Assembly: GCA_012730105.1 (NCBI GenBank)
Contig: JAAYBJ010000092.1
Coordinates: forward strand, 1-39,782
DNA length: 39,782 nucleotides
Direction of reading: 5' to 3'
Source: Candidatus Hydrogenedentota bacterium
GTDB lineage: Bacteria; Hydrogenedentota; Hydrogenedentia; Hydrogenedentales; CAITNO01
The notes under the pieces were generated by a model, which saw only the letters and a list, made by a program, of their open reading frames with translations, did no database searches and was not told the DNA's origin. Each line of letters starts with the position of its first letter. Position 1 is the stretch's first letter. Position numbers and translations under genes: made by a program. Below are positions 1-8,361 of the stretch, in pieces.

Positions 1-182
1 GTCCTGAATTCATCAGAAGTTCCTTTCCTTATCGAAAAGGGAAAAGTATGGTGTAAATGCCCCAGCGATTTGAAATCGAAAAATTTTTTCATGGCGCTTT
101 GATACTATAAATAAAGGCCGAAACGGCTATATCGAAAAAATTAACCGGACACTAGTGACTCTGAATATTTTCTTTCTGGGGG

Positions 183-200
183 GGGTACGACCCACGTTAG
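183..200 (-). repeat. 18-bp inverted repeat, copy A (partner at 3587-3604)
   Basis: Read on the minus strand this is CTAACGTGGGTCGTACCC. It matches CTAACGTGGGTCTTACCC at 3587-3604 on the plus strand at 17 of 18 bases, so the two copies are inverted about 3.4 kb apart. Each contains a small hairpin (GGGT, three-base loop, ACCC). Copy A includes the TAA stop of the Gfo/Idh/MocA gene. The rest of 1-196 holds no gene that I can support; it has only AT-rich stretches and a short hairpin near 69-82 followed by an A/T run. Confidence 0.55.
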
Positions 201-1561
201 ATGATATTCCATTCTTTGCGGCAGGACCGGGTAATCATCTTTGCCGCTTCCTCATCGCCGACAATCTGTTCCGCCGTTGCGTCCCAGTTAATCACCCGTT
301 TCAGTTGGGCGGCAACGTTGATCATATGCGCAATGGTATCGCAGCGTATCGCCATTTCCACGGGGCATACGGTTTCCTGGCGGGACTTCACGCAATCCAG
401 AAAATTACGGACATGCCCGCTGGACGCGTACACCCGCTCCGCGTCCGGTTTAAATTCCTCTTTCCACAATTTCTGATCGCTGGCATAGAAGGTACCGAAT
501 TTGAAATCCCCTATCCAGCCCTCGGTACCGTGAAACACCACGCCGTCGCCATCCTGCCATCGTTTAGGATAATACTGCATAACGACGTCCTTAGCGGTTT
601 CCATGTCCATCATGTGCAGTTTCACACCATTTTCATAATCGCACATGACATCCCAGCGTTCCAGCGTCCGGAAGATGCCTTCCGTGGGCACACTTCCCGA
701 GCCTTCATAGCGAATCGGACTGGTGTGGTCGGTCCTGTTTCCCCACTGGGCAACACCGAGGGGATGAATGGCGCACCCGGCCACGAAACCGAGAGAGGTT
801 TCGGGGCAGTGGTAGCCGCCCCACGGCGTGCAGCGATCCGAGGTATAGGGCACCATGGGCGAAGGCCCCTGCCACATGTCGAAGTCAAGATCTTCGGGCA
901 CAGGGATCTCTTCCGTGGAACCATAGGGCTTGCCGTTATACTGGTTCACGTCGTTCCGCACGTTGCGGCACCAGACGTCTATCCGGTCCACTTTACCGAT
1001 ATACCCGTTGCGGACCAATTCCACCATTTTCGGGTACAGCGACTCAGACCGGTATTGCGTGCCAAACTGGAAGATGCGTTTGTTGTCGTTCACGGCGCTC
1101 CGCAGGAGTTTGACCTGTCCCAGATCCAGCGTAAGCGGCTTCTGGCAGTAGATGTCCTTGCCTGCACGCGCGGCGGCAATGGCCATGGGCGTGTGCCAGT
1201 TGTCATGGGCGCCGATAAAGATGGCATCCACATCGGGATTAGCGATGACTTCACGGAAATCAGCATAGACTTTCACACTATCACCGCCGCCGTAATGCTT
1301 GTTGAGTTCTTCCGCCATGGCAACGCGCCGGGAAGTGTAGGCGTCACAGACCGCCACCACCTGTGCGTCCGGATATTGCGTGAGCCAGTTCTTGTGGTAA
1401 TTGCCGATATTGCCGCAGCCGATCAATCCCACGTTAATGCGGTTGCCGGGCGCGTCCTCGCCGAAAACCGTCCGGGGCACGATAGCCGGCATGCCCAGTG
1501 CGGCGGAAACCGCCAGTCCACTCTTGATAAAACCGCGTCTGCTGATGTTGTTCTTTCGCAT
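197..1561 (-). CDS. Tat-exported Gfo/Idh/MocA family oxidoreductase
   Basis: A 454-residue NAD(P)-dependent sugar oxidoreductase of the Gfo/Idh/MocA family. The N-terminus has a twin-arginine signal (SRRGFIK, residues 7-13) followed by a small hydrophobic stretch, so export of the folded enzyme with bound cofactor is predicted. The Rossmann GxGxxG is at residues 48-53 (GCGNIG). The family Lys, usually in EKP, is at 141 as QKP. The C-terminal alpha/beta domain contains a tryptophan- and glycine-rich segment near residues 230-270 that is common in exported PVC-type members. The start is supported by a purine-rich AGGAAAGG upstream. It is probably the last gene of a minus-strand set after a cupin and a second oxidoreductase, 126 bp downstream of the latter. 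The substrate is unknown. Oxidation of a glycoside at C3 is an attractive inference because a DUF1080 gene lies nearby. Confidence 0.9.
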   Translation of the reverse strand: MRKNNISRRGFIKSGLAVSAALGMPAIVPRTVFGEDAPGNRINVGLIGCGNIGNYHKNWLTQYPDAQVVAVCDAYTSRRVAMAEELNKHYGGGDSVKVYADFREVIANPDVDAIFIGAHDNWHTPMAIAAARAGKDIYCQKPLTLDLGQVKLLRSAVNDNKRIFQFGTQYRSESLYPKMVELVRNGYIGKVDRIDVWCRNVRNDVNQYNGKPYGSTEEIPVPEDLDFDMWQGPSPMVPYTSDRCTPWGGYHCPETSLGFVAGCAIHPLGVAQWGNRTDHTSPIRYEGSGSVPTEGIFRTLERWDVMCDYENGVKLHMMDMETAKDVVMQYYPKRWQDGDGVVFHGTEGWIGDFKFGTFYASDQKLWKEEFKPDAERVYASSGHVRNFLDCVKSRQETVCPVEMAIRCDTIAHMINVAAQLKRVINWDATAEQIVGDEEAAKMITRSCRKEWNII

Positions 1562-1687
1562 TGCCCTGCCTTTCCTGATGTTGTACCGGGCCTTGACCCG
1601 GCTAAATATCGCATTTCTGTAGGTATCCGGATTACCGTTCCGAGCAACGCGCCAACACGCATCTTCCCGAAGGCAATCCGCCTTGCT

Positions 1688-2692
1688 TCACGACCGTGCG
1701 ATGGCGCGGACCGCCGCGCATTCCTGTTCCACGAGGGCCACGGATTCAACCGCGGAGGCGGCGGACGCCTCTTCCGCCGGCCTGCCGTCCAGAATGCAGC
1801 GCAGGAAATATTCGTGCTCGCGGCTGTACCCGTCTCCGGGAAGTAGTGCCGGGGTTAGATGATTTTCATCATTGGTATATACGTGCAGATCTCCGTCAAT
1901 CCTGCTGTCGAATTCAAGGGCCGCCTTTTCAAGTTCCATGCGGAATGCCATCCGGAAAGGAAACACTCCAGGGTGGAACCAGCCGCCATCCACAGCCACC
2001 GCCGGACCGCCGTCATAGGTATAGAGCGCGTTGATCTGGCTGATCCCCTCGCCGGGTATATCAGCGCCGGTTGCCGCAAGATGACCGGGCGTTCCCAGCA
2101 GATAGTTCACGAAATCGATGTCGTGGATGTGGAGATCCAGCGCGGCGCCGCCGCTTCGTGCCTCGTCCAGCAGCCACCCCTGCCAGCTCCAGGTGGGCTT
2201 GCCGCTCTGCCGCGTGAGTTGAGCGGACAGCACCTTACCGTAGACACCGCTGAGAATGATGTTGCGGGCCTCGACATAGACCGGCCAGAACCGTATGCAC
2301 TGGGCGGACATGAACACCCGGTCATAACCCTTTAGCGCATCCAACACCTCTTTGCCCTCAGCCGAAGTGCGGGTAAGGGGTTTTTCGCAGAGGATATGCT
2401 TGCCCGCAGCCATGGACTTGAGAATATATTCCTTGTGCAGATACGTCGGCAGGGCGATCAGCACGGCATCGACATTCGGATCGCGCAACAAGGCGTCACC
2501 GTCATCATACCGGGCGACACCTTCCAGGCTGATATCGCCCGAAATAGCAATGTTCCCGCCGACGGCTTTACCTTCCAGGTTCGCCGGTTCACGATCCGCA
2601 ACCGCCGTGACCACCGCCAGGGATGACTGCCGCAACGTTGCCAGATGCATTTTTCCTATGAACCCTTGTCCAATAATGCCTACCTTGATCAT
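1688..2692 (-). CDS. Cytoplasmic Gfo/Idh/MocA family oxidoreductase
   Basis: A 334-residue Gfo/Idh/MocA oxidoreductase without a signal peptide. The Rossmann motif GQGFIG is at residues 8-13. The EKP motif has its Lys at 104. The DxxxH catalytic pair that reads DLHIH is at 186-190. Together these give an intact dehydrogenase active site, of the kind used on inositols, sugar acids or 3-keto sugars. GGAG lies six bases before the ATG, which supports the start. It sits 246 bp downstream of the cupin gene and 126 bp upstream of the exported paralogue, on the same strand. One exported and one cytoplasmic member in tandem suggests successive handling of the same or related sugars, but this is inference. 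The substrate cannot be read from the sequence. Confidence 0.9.
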   Translation of the reverse strand: MIKVGIIGQGFIGKMHLATLRQSSLAVVTAVADREPANLEGKAVGGNIAISGDISLEGVARYDDGDALLRDPNVDAVLIALPTYLHKEYILKSMAAGKHILCEKPLTRTSAEGKEVLDALKGYDRVFMSAQCIRFWPVYVEARNIILSGVYGKVLSAQLTRQSGKPTWSWQGWLLDEARSGGAALDLHIHDIDFVNYLLGTPGHLAATGADIPGEGISQINALYTYDGGPAVAVDGGWFHPGVFPFRMAFRMELEKAALEFDSRIDGDLHVYTNDENHLTPALLPGDGYSREHEYFLRCILDGRPAEEASAASAVESVALVEQECAAVRAIARS

Positions 2693-2787
2693 GGCCTTCT
2701 CCGCTTTTTGTCAGATGACACAGGATTCCAGAATTTTATGAAATGTATGCGTGCCTTATCCAGTATATCGACTAGAAATCACCGGAA

Positions 2788-2824
2788 CGTCCGGTGGAGG
2801 AAGCCTTTTTTTCTCCACCGGGCG
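2788..2824. other. Strong hairpin between cupin and oxidoreductase genes
   Basis: CCGGTGGAG (2791-2799) pairs perfectly with CTCCACCGG (2813-2821). The stem extends to 2788-2824 with one G.T wobble. The 13-base loop contains a run of seven T on the plus strand. It lies in the 246-bp gap between the cupin and the second oxidoreductase, so it would be in their shared minus-strand transcript. There is no T-run after the stem on either strand, so it is not a standard intrinsic terminator. It may be an mRNA processing or stability element. Confidence 0.45.
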
Positions 2825-2938
2825 AAATACAGTATGCACCTGAAACGGGAGAATATGCAATTCAATATTGACCGGAGAGATGCGGTCTTTCCCGGTAATC
2901 CCTGCCATGAAAAACGACACTACGGCAAAACCGACGGA

Positions 2939-3289
2939 TTAACCTCGATTCGGATTAAGAATCGTGCAGGTAAATTCGAACGCCTCCGTATAGGGATTCA
3001 AGAACTGGTGTTTCTCGTTCGAACAGACGAACACGCTCTGTCCGAGCGACAGTTCATGGGACACTCCTTGCGCGTCCAGTACGGCGCCCCTGCCTGAAAC
3101 CACGCGGACAAGGTGCTCGTAATCGTGGGTGTGATAGGGCGTATGGCCACCCGGGGCGATACGGAACAGCCGCATGATCATGTTTTGCGATCCGTCGTCC
3201 TCCCCGATAGGTATACCCATGGTGACTGAGGCCGCGCCTTCCATAGTCACGGCCGTCCGTTTCAGTTCGGTATCCTGTTTGATAATCAT
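2939..3289 (-). CDS. Single-domain cupin protein
   Basis: A 116-residue single cupin. The first cupin motif gives metal ligands within residues 49-59 (histidines at 53, 55 and 59 with Glu58), and the second motif has His94 in KHQF. The length is that of a minimal one-domain cupin, with no DNA-binding domain. AAGGAG eight bases before the ATG fixes the start. It is the first gene of the minus-strand set with the two oxidoreductases. Such cupins often act as sugar isomerases, epimerases or binding proteins, but the reaction cannot be assigned here. It is transcribed divergently from the aminotransferase gene, across a 433-bp gap. Confidence 0.8.
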   Translation of the reverse strand: MIIKQDTELKRTAVTMEGAASVTMGIPIGEDDGSQNMIMRLFRIAPGGHTPYHTHDYEHLVRVVSGRGAVLDAQGVSHELSLGQSVFVCSNEKHQFLNPYTEAFEFTCTILNPNRG

Positions 3290-3722
3290 TGTAGATGCTC
3301 CTTGGTTCCAGTGGCCTTATGGGAATAGGATATCACATAGAGCGCTCAGAACTATTGCGTTGAAATGGGAGCGCCCACGGGGAAATTCTTATCAACAATG
3401 ACAATCTGTCTCTCTGAATTCCGGGGACGCATTTGCAAAGCACCAACTTAAGCCCGCAAAGTAGGGACAACCCTTCATTAGGCCATGCTTCCGCCTTGAA
3501 TGTAAACACCGCGTCCTCACGGCGTTGAAAGCGGCGGGGATGCCGTTTCTACATTCATTTATTACAACTGGTTTATTTGCATTCCGCTAACGTGGGTCTT
3601 ACCCGCACTCAGAATTGTTGTCCCAGTTGATTCCGTATCCTTTCGTTCCCTAAAATGGCGTACTTATTACCCGTATTAAAACCGTTTAACGCGGCCATCC
3701 ACTCAGGGGAGAAGTAGTAGTC
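3290..3722. other. 433-bp divergent intergenic region
   Basis: No gene is supported here. It contains an imperfect inverted repeat with an 8-bp perfect arm (TGAATGTA at 3497-3504 and TACATTCA at 3550-3557) enclosing a GC-rich segment, and copy B of the 18-bp repeat at 3587-3604. It must hold promoters for the divergent cupin and aminotransferase sets, but I see no convincing -35/-10 pair. Confidence 0.5.
3587..3604 (+). repeat. 18-bp inverted repeat, copy B
   Basis: CTAACGTGGGTCTTACCC matches the reverse complement of 183-200 at 17 of 18 bases. Both copies can fold into GGGT-loop-ACCC. Together they bracket the cupin/oxidoreductase set. No transposase lies between them, so a dispersed palindromic repeat is more likely than insertion-sequence ends. 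Confidence 0.55.
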
Positions 3723-5195
3723 ATGTCCTATGCCATCACAGCCTATCCCGATGTCAAGGAAGTATATCGAAAACTGGACACGCTGCTGTCCCTGCCCCCG
3801 GTCACGATCCGGCGGGACGCCTTGCAGGCGTACCTGGAAAAGATTGATACACAATGCCCCCAATCCAAGGCCATGATAACGGAAGCGAAGGCCTATATTC
3901 CCGGCGGAGTGCAGCATAATCTCGCTTTCAATTATCCTTTCCCCCTGGTAATCGACCGGGCCGAGGGGCCTTATCTCTATGATCTGGACGGCAACCGCTA
4001 CATTGACTTTCTGCAGGCGGGCGGCCCGACGGTCCTGGGCTCGAATCCGCCCGCAGTGCTGGAACAGGTCATCGAACTCCTCCGCAAAAGCGGGCCCGTG
4101 ACAGGCCTCTTCCATGAATTCGAGCTGAAAATCGCAAAGGAAATCACGAGGCACATGCCCGCGGTTGAAATGTTCCGCATGTTGGGCAGCGGCACGGAAA
4201 GCGTGATGGCGGCGATCCGTGTGGCGCGCCTGGCCACCAAAAAGAAATGTGTGATCAAAATGGGCGGCGCCTATCACGGCTGGTCCGACCAGATGGTGTA
4301 CAGCCTCAAGATTCCGCGCAGTGGCCGGTTCGAGGCACACGGCATCCCCCGGGCCTGCGTAAAATACACCACCGAAGCGGCTCCGAACGATCTCGCTTCG
4401 CTGGAACGGCGGCTCTTCTTAAACCGGTTTCGCGGCGGCACGGCCGCGGTAATCGTGGAGCCGGTAGGCCCGGAAAGCGGCACGCGGCCCGTGGACAAAG
4501 AACACAACGCTGAAGTGCGGCGGCTCTGCGACAAGTACGGCGCGCTGCTCATCTTTGACGAGGTGGTGACAGGATTCCGCATCGGCCTGGGCGGCGCTCA
4601 GGGATACTTCGGGGTACGCCCCGACCTGACCATTTTCGGGAAAGTCGTGGCAGGCGGGTATCCGTCGGCGGGCGGCGTGGGCGGGCGGCGCGACCTGATC
4701 CTGCTGATGGCGGCCGGGCTGGAAAGCGGTAAAAAACGCGCCTATGTGGGCGGTACCCTGGCGGCCAATCCCCTGAGTTCCGCGGCGGGGTATTTCGCCA
4801 TCCAGGAGATCGAACGCATGGACGCATGCCGGAAGGCGGGCCTGGCGGGAGACCGCCTCACGACGGGCCTTAACGACATCATCCGCCGCCTGGACCTTCC
4901 CTTCGTCGCCTATAACCAGGGCTCCATCTGCCATTTGGAAACTGTCGGGGGCATGTTTATCACCCTCAACTACCTGCATATTCTCCGTGTATTAAAGGAA
5001 ATCAAGACCCGCAAACACGCCATGGAGGAATACGGCGCGGCTTACATGGCGGAAGGCATCATCACCCTGGCGGGAAGCCGCTTGTATACGAGCATAGCGG
5101 ACACGGACGATGTCATCGACGACGCGCTGGCCCGCTTTGAACGGGTGCTGGACACCGCGGACCGGTCCGCGTTGAAAGGGAATCACACCACATGA
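3723..5195 (+). CDS. HemL-like class III aminotransferase
   Basis: A 490-residue PLP-dependent class III aminotransferase related to glutamate-1-semialdehyde 2,1-aminomutase. The PLP Lys is at 307 in IFGKVVAGGYP. The Asp that contacts the pyridine nitrogen is in FDE at 278-280. The phosphate-binding GSGTES is at 155-160 and the YHGW motif at 184-187. It is longer than typical HemL (about 430) because of roughly 50 extra N-terminal residues. AGGGGAG precedes the ATG. Its stop overlaps the start of the aldolase gene (ATGA), so the two are translationally coupled. Coupling to an aldolase and a sugar kinase argues against tetrapyrrole synthesis and for amino-sugar or keto-sugar metabolism. This is inference, and the substrate is unknown. 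Confidence 0.85.
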   Translation: MSYAITAYPDVKEVYRKLDTLLSLPPVTIRRDALQAYLEKIDTQCPQSKAMITEAKAYIPGGVQHNLAFNYPFPLVIDRAEGPYLYDLDGNRYIDFLQAGGPTVLGSNPPAVLEQVIELLRKSGPVTGLFHEFELKIAKEITRHMPAVEMFRMLGSGTESVMAAIRVARLATKKKCVIKMGGAYHGWSDQMVYSLKIPRSGRFEAHGIPRACVKYTTEAAPNDLASLERRLFLNRFRGGTAAVIVEPVGPESGTRPVDKEHNAEVRRLCDKYGALLIFDEVVTGFRIGLGGAQGYFGVRPDLTIFGKVVAGGYPSAGGVGGRRDLILLMAAGLESGKKRAYVGGTLAANPLSSAAGYFAIQEIERMDACRKAGLAGDRLTTGLNDIIRRLDLPFVAYNQGSICHLETVGGMFITLNYLHILRVLKEIKTRKHAMEEYGAAYMAEGIITLAGSRLYTSIADTDDVIDDALARFERVLDTADRSALKGNHTT

Positions 5196-5842
5196 ACGCC
5201 ATCCAACAGGCACGGCAGGCGGTGCGCGAAATGGGCACCCGCCTGGTGCAGACGGGTCTTGTCATCGGCACCTGGGGCAATGTCAGCGTCCGCCTCGGCG
5301 GCAAGGTGATCATCACCCCGAGCGGCGCAAATTATGCCCTGCTTACGGACGAAGACATGCCGGTAATCGACTTGGTGACCGGCGACCACGAAGGGCCCAA
5401 ACCTTCAAGTGAAAAGGGGCTTCACCTGGAAGTGTACCGGCAGCGCAAAGAAATCAATGCGGTCATCCATGTGCATTCCCCCCATGCCTCCACGCTTGCC
5501 GCAGCCCGGCGCGAACTGCCGCCGGTCCTGGACGACGTGGCCCAGTTGATCGGCCCCAACGTCCGTGTGGCGGAGTACGCCCTGCCGAGCACGAAAAAGA
5601 TTGTGAAGAAAACCATGCGCGCGCTGCGGGGGCGCATGGCGGCGCTCATGGCCAATCACGGCGCCATCTGCCTGGGCCGCGACCTGGAAGAGGCTTTCCT
5701 CTGCTGCCAGGTGCTGGAAAAGGGCTGCAAGGCTTTTATCGAGGCGGAATTCCTGGGCGGCGCGAAAGGCATTAACCGCTTCGAAGCGGCCCTTATGCAC
5801 CAATTCTTTCTCCGCAAGTATTCAAAACAATGGAAACAGTAG
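5192..5842 (+). CDS. Class II aldolase/adducin family protein, FucA-like
   Basis: A 216-residue zinc-dependent class II aldolase of the FucA/AraD/RhaD family. Zinc ligands are His93 and His95 (HVHSPH) and His156 (NHGAICLG), with the catalytic Glu74 in PSSEKGLHLEVY. These lie one position from the known E. coli FucA residues (Glu73, His92, His94, His155). Such enzymes split L-fuculose- or L-rhamnulose-1-phosphate to DHAP and lactaldehyde, or epimerise ribulose-5-phosphate. The start overlaps the aminotransferase stop by four bases, and the FGGY kinase starts 53 bp after the stop. The kinase neighbour fits a kinase-then-aldolase sugar pathway. Deoxyhexulose-1-phosphate and pentulose-5-phosphate substrates are both possible. 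Confidence 0.88.
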   Translation: MNAIQQARQAVREMGTRLVQTGLVIGTWGNVSVRLGGKVIITPSGANYALLTDEDMPVIDLVTGDHEGPKPSSEKGLHLEVYRQRKEINAVIHVHSPHASTLAAARRELPPVLDDVAQLIGPNVRVAEYALPSTKKIVKKTMRALRGRMAALMANHGAICLGRDLEEAFLCCQVLEKGCKAFIEAEFLGGAKGINRFEAALMHQFFLRKYSKQWKQ

Positions 5843-5895
5843 CGGAATGGGATCCGCCCGCGCGGACATGATGCGGGGAAACGAGGGAGTCCTCC

Positions 5896-7491
5896 ATGCC
5901 GGACACCGACAAATACGTGCTGGCGGTTGACCTGGGAACGTCCGGGTGCAAGACCGCGCTGGTATCGCTCCACGGCAAGGTGGCTGGCTGGGAATTCGAA
6001 CCGGTCGCCACGCAACTCCTTCCCAACGGCGGCGCGGAACAGGATCCGGAAGCGTGGTGGTCGGCCTTTATCGAAACCGCCGGACGCCTGCTTGCACAAG
6101 GCATCGTGCCGCCCGAGCATGTTGTAGCGGTCTGCTGCAGCACGCAGGGCGAAGGAACCATTCCCGTGGACGCGGCGGGGGAACCGCTGCACCCGTGCGT
6201 CCTGTGGATGGACACGCGCGGCGTGGACCATTTGAAGAAAACTACCCGGGGACTGGTCAACATAGCCGGTTATGACGCCGCCAAACTGTTCCGCTGGATC
6301 CGCCTGACGGGCGGCGCGCCGTCCCTTACAGGAAAAGATCCCGCCGCCCACATGCTGCTGATCAAGCATGAATTCCCGGAAATATATGCCAAAACCAGCA
6401 AATTTCTCAATGTCCCGGATTTCATGAATCTGCGGTTGACAGGACGCATCGCGGCCTCTGTGGATTCCATCATGACCTCCTGGGTAACGGACAACCGCGA
6501 TTCGTCACAAATCACCTACAGCGATGTGCTGGTACGCGGCAGCGGCATACCACGCGACAAGTTTCCGGACATCGTGCCCTGCTCGGAAATCATCGGCACG
6601 CTGCGCACCCGGGTCGCGGACGCCCTGGGCCTGCCGCATGGCGTGCCCGTGGTAGCAGGTTCCATAGATACCACCGCCGCGGCCGTCGGTTCCGGCGCGG
6701 TGCGTGATTTTGAAGCGCACCTGTATATCGGCACCTCGTCCTGGCTGGCCGCACATGTGCCCTTCAAGAAAACCGACCTCTTTTCGTCAATCGCCTCCCT
6801 GCCGTGCGCCGTGCCGAACCGGTACCTGATGACGGCGCTCCAGGCAACGGCCGGAGGCAACCTGACCTTTCTGCGCGATAAAATCCTGTATCACAAGGAC
6901 GAGCTGCTTGCGGAAGCACAGACGCCGGACGTGTACAAGATCATGGACCGCATTGTGGAAAAGACGCCCCCCGGCAGCAACGGGGTTATTTTCTCCCCAT
7001 GGAGTTACGGTGAACGTTCGCCTGTCGACGATCCGTACATCCGCGCCGCAATACACAACCTGTCCCTGGACAACTCACGCGAGGATATTATCCGCGCCTT
7101 TTTCGAGGGTATCGCCTTCAACAGCCGCTGGCTCCTTGGCCCCGTGGAACGTTTTCTGGGCCGGCGTCTCGACACGATCACACTGGTCGGCGGCGGCGCA
7201 AACTCGGATGTCTGGTGTCAGATCTTTGCGGATGTGATGAACGTGCCGGTTCGACAACTCGCCGACCCCATCCAGGTGAATGTTCTCGGCGCGGCGTTCA
7301 TCGCTTTCGTGGGGCTGGGCTTGATCCGTTACGAGGATATCCCCCGCATTGTCCACTATAAACGGACCTACTCCCCCCGACCGGACACGCGGGATATTTA
7401 TGACCGATATTTCAGGGAGTTCATTGAACTGTATAAAAAAAATAAAGCCATCTACCATCGCCTGAATAAACGGCGGGCACAGTCACGTTGA
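5896..7491 (+). CDS. FGGY family carbohydrate kinase
   Basis: A 531-residue cytoplasmic kinase of the FGGY family (xylulokinase, fuculokinase, ribulokinase, gluconokinase). The N-terminal phosphate-binding DLGTSGCK is at residues 12-19, and a substrate-side motif containing EQDPEAWW is at 48-55. The catalytic-base Asp258 is in GSIDTTAAAVG, and the adenosine motif GGGANSDVW is near 433. It is slightly longer than XylB, with a charged C-terminal tail. GGGAG six bases before the ATG supports the start. It follows the aldolase in the same operon. It would phosphorylate the ketose that the aldolase then cleaves or epimerises. The precise sugar (xylulose, fuculose, rhamnulose or another) cannot be read from sequence alone. 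Confidence 0.92.
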   Translation: MPDTDKYVLAVDLGTSGCKTALVSLHGKVAGWEFEPVATQLLPNGGAEQDPEAWWSAFIETAGRLLAQGIVPPEHVVAVCCSTQGEGTIPVDAAGEPLHPCVLWMDTRGVDHLKKTTRGLVNIAGYDAAKLFRWIRLTGGAPSLTGKDPAAHMLLIKHEFPEIYAKTSKFLNVPDFMNLRLTGRIAASVDSIMTSWVTDNRDSSQITYSDVLVRGSGIPRDKFPDIVPCSEIIGTLRTRVADALGLPHGVPVVAGSIDTTAAAVGSGAVRDFEAHLYIGTSSWLAAHVPFKKTDLFSSIASLPCAVPNRYLMTALQATAGGNLTFLRDKILYHKDELLAEAQTPDVYKIMDRIVEKTPPGSNGVIFSPWSYGERSPVDDPYIRAAIHNLSLDNSREDIIRAFFEGIAFNSRWLLGPVERFLGRRLDTITLVGGGANSDVWCQIFADVMNVPVRQLADPIQVNVLGAAFIAFVGLGLIRYEDIPRIVHYKRTYSPRPDTRDIYDRYFREFIELYKKNKAIYHRLNKRRAQSR

Positions 7492-7519
7492 TTCTAACCC
7501 TTAAGAAAAATAGCGCATG

Positions 7520-7559
7520 TTTACCCGGCGTGACTTCGCTTTCCGACAACCCGGGTAAA
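7520..7559. other. 9-bp inverted repeat after the kinase gene
   Basis: TTTACCCGG (7520-7528) and CCGGGTAAA (7551-7559) are perfect complements around a 22-base loop. It lies between the kinase and the DUF1080 gene and could mark the end of the cytoplasmic module or be an operator. There is no T-run after the stem, so an intrinsic terminator is not supported. Confidence 0.35.
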
Positions 7560-7628
7560 ATGGCATAATGTTTCTGCTCGAACCAACAAACACATCTGTA
7601 TTCCCATCATTAACAGAAAGAATCAAAA

Positions 7629-8294
7629 ATGAAAACACGTTCCCAATGGACATCAGGATTTACAGCCGCACTACTGTGCATCGCAATGTGGAGCCCCTGC
7701 CTCTATGCCGAAAACGCCTGCGAGGAAGGCTTTGTGCCGATTTTTAACGGCAAAGACCTGACAGGATGGGTCGGCGACACCAAAGGCTATGTTGTTGAAG
7801 ATGGCAGCATGATCTGCAAGCCGGGTGGCAACATATTCACAGAAAAGGAGTATTCCGATTTCGTATTCCGCTTTGAATTCAAACTTACCCCGGGCGCGAA
7901 CAACGGCGTGGGCATTCGCGCGCCACTGAGTGGTAATGCCGCTTACGAAGGCATGGAGATCCAGATACTTGATGATCGTCACCCGAAATACAAGGACATT
8001 CAGGAGTACCAGGCACATGGCTCCATCTACGGCGTCGTGCCCGCGAAACGGGATCATCTCAAGCCCGCAGGCGAGTGGAACACGGAAGAAATCACGGCGA
8101 AGGGTAATCACATCACCGTCGTTCTGAACGGCGTGACCATCGTAGACGCGGATATTGCCAAAGCAAGCGAAAAGGGCACTCTCGACGGCAAGGACCATCC
8201 CGGCCTGAAAAATGCCAAGGGGCACATCGGTTTCCTAGGCCACGGCGACAGGCTCGAATTCCGCAATTTGCGGGTGAAAGCGCTTTCTGAATGA
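7629..8294 (+). CDS. Secreted DUF1080 protein (3-keto-disaccharide hydrolase domain)
   Basis: A 221-residue protein made of a Sec signal peptide (residues 1-27, ending near CLYA) and one DUF1080 domain, a concanavalin-like beta-sandwich. The hallmark FNGKDLTGW is near residues 38-46. The EIQILDD and GSIYG segments that mark this family follow in the middle, and the closing FRNLRVK is at the end. The family is now named after 3-keto-disaccharide hydrolysis, acting after a Gfo/Idh/MocA-type oxidation at C3 of a glycoside. The gene is 137 bp after the kinase and 67 bp before the first sulfatase start, so it begins the secreted part of this strand. The link to the oxidoreductases at 197-2692 is by family knowledge and proximity only. 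Confidence 0.88.
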   Translation: MKTRSQWTSGFTAALLCIAMWSPCLYAENACEEGFVPIFNGKDLTGWVGDTKGYVVEDGSMICKPGGNIFTEKEYSDFVFRFEFKLTPGANNGVGIRAPLSGNAAYEGMEIQILDDRHPKYKDIQEYQAHGSIYGVVPAKRDHLKPAGEWNTEEITAKGNHITVVLNGVTIVDADIAKASEKGTLDGKDHPGLKNAKGHIGFLGHGDRLEFRNLRVKALSE

Positions 8295-8361
8295 CTACAG
8301 GGCGAAGATGCCGTCCGCTTATGGTGAACACAAGAGCCCTGTGGAGAGGAGACCGCACACC

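Noticed and set aside
155-1846. A 563-residue open frame on the plus strand
   Set aside because: It lies antisense to two clear oxidoreductase genes, has no recognisable domain and a His/Pro/Arg-rich composition typical of a shadow frame.
183-3604. The 18-bp inverted repeats as ends of an insertion sequence or composite transposon
   Set aside because: No transposase or integrase lies between them, and no target-site duplication was seen.
3723-5195. Assignment as hemL
   Set aside because: The PLP fold fits, but the extended N-terminus and coupling to an aldolase and kinase do not support tetrapyrrole synthesis.
7520-7559. The inverted repeat after the kinase as an intrinsic terminator
   Set aside because: The loop is 22 bases and no T-run follows.
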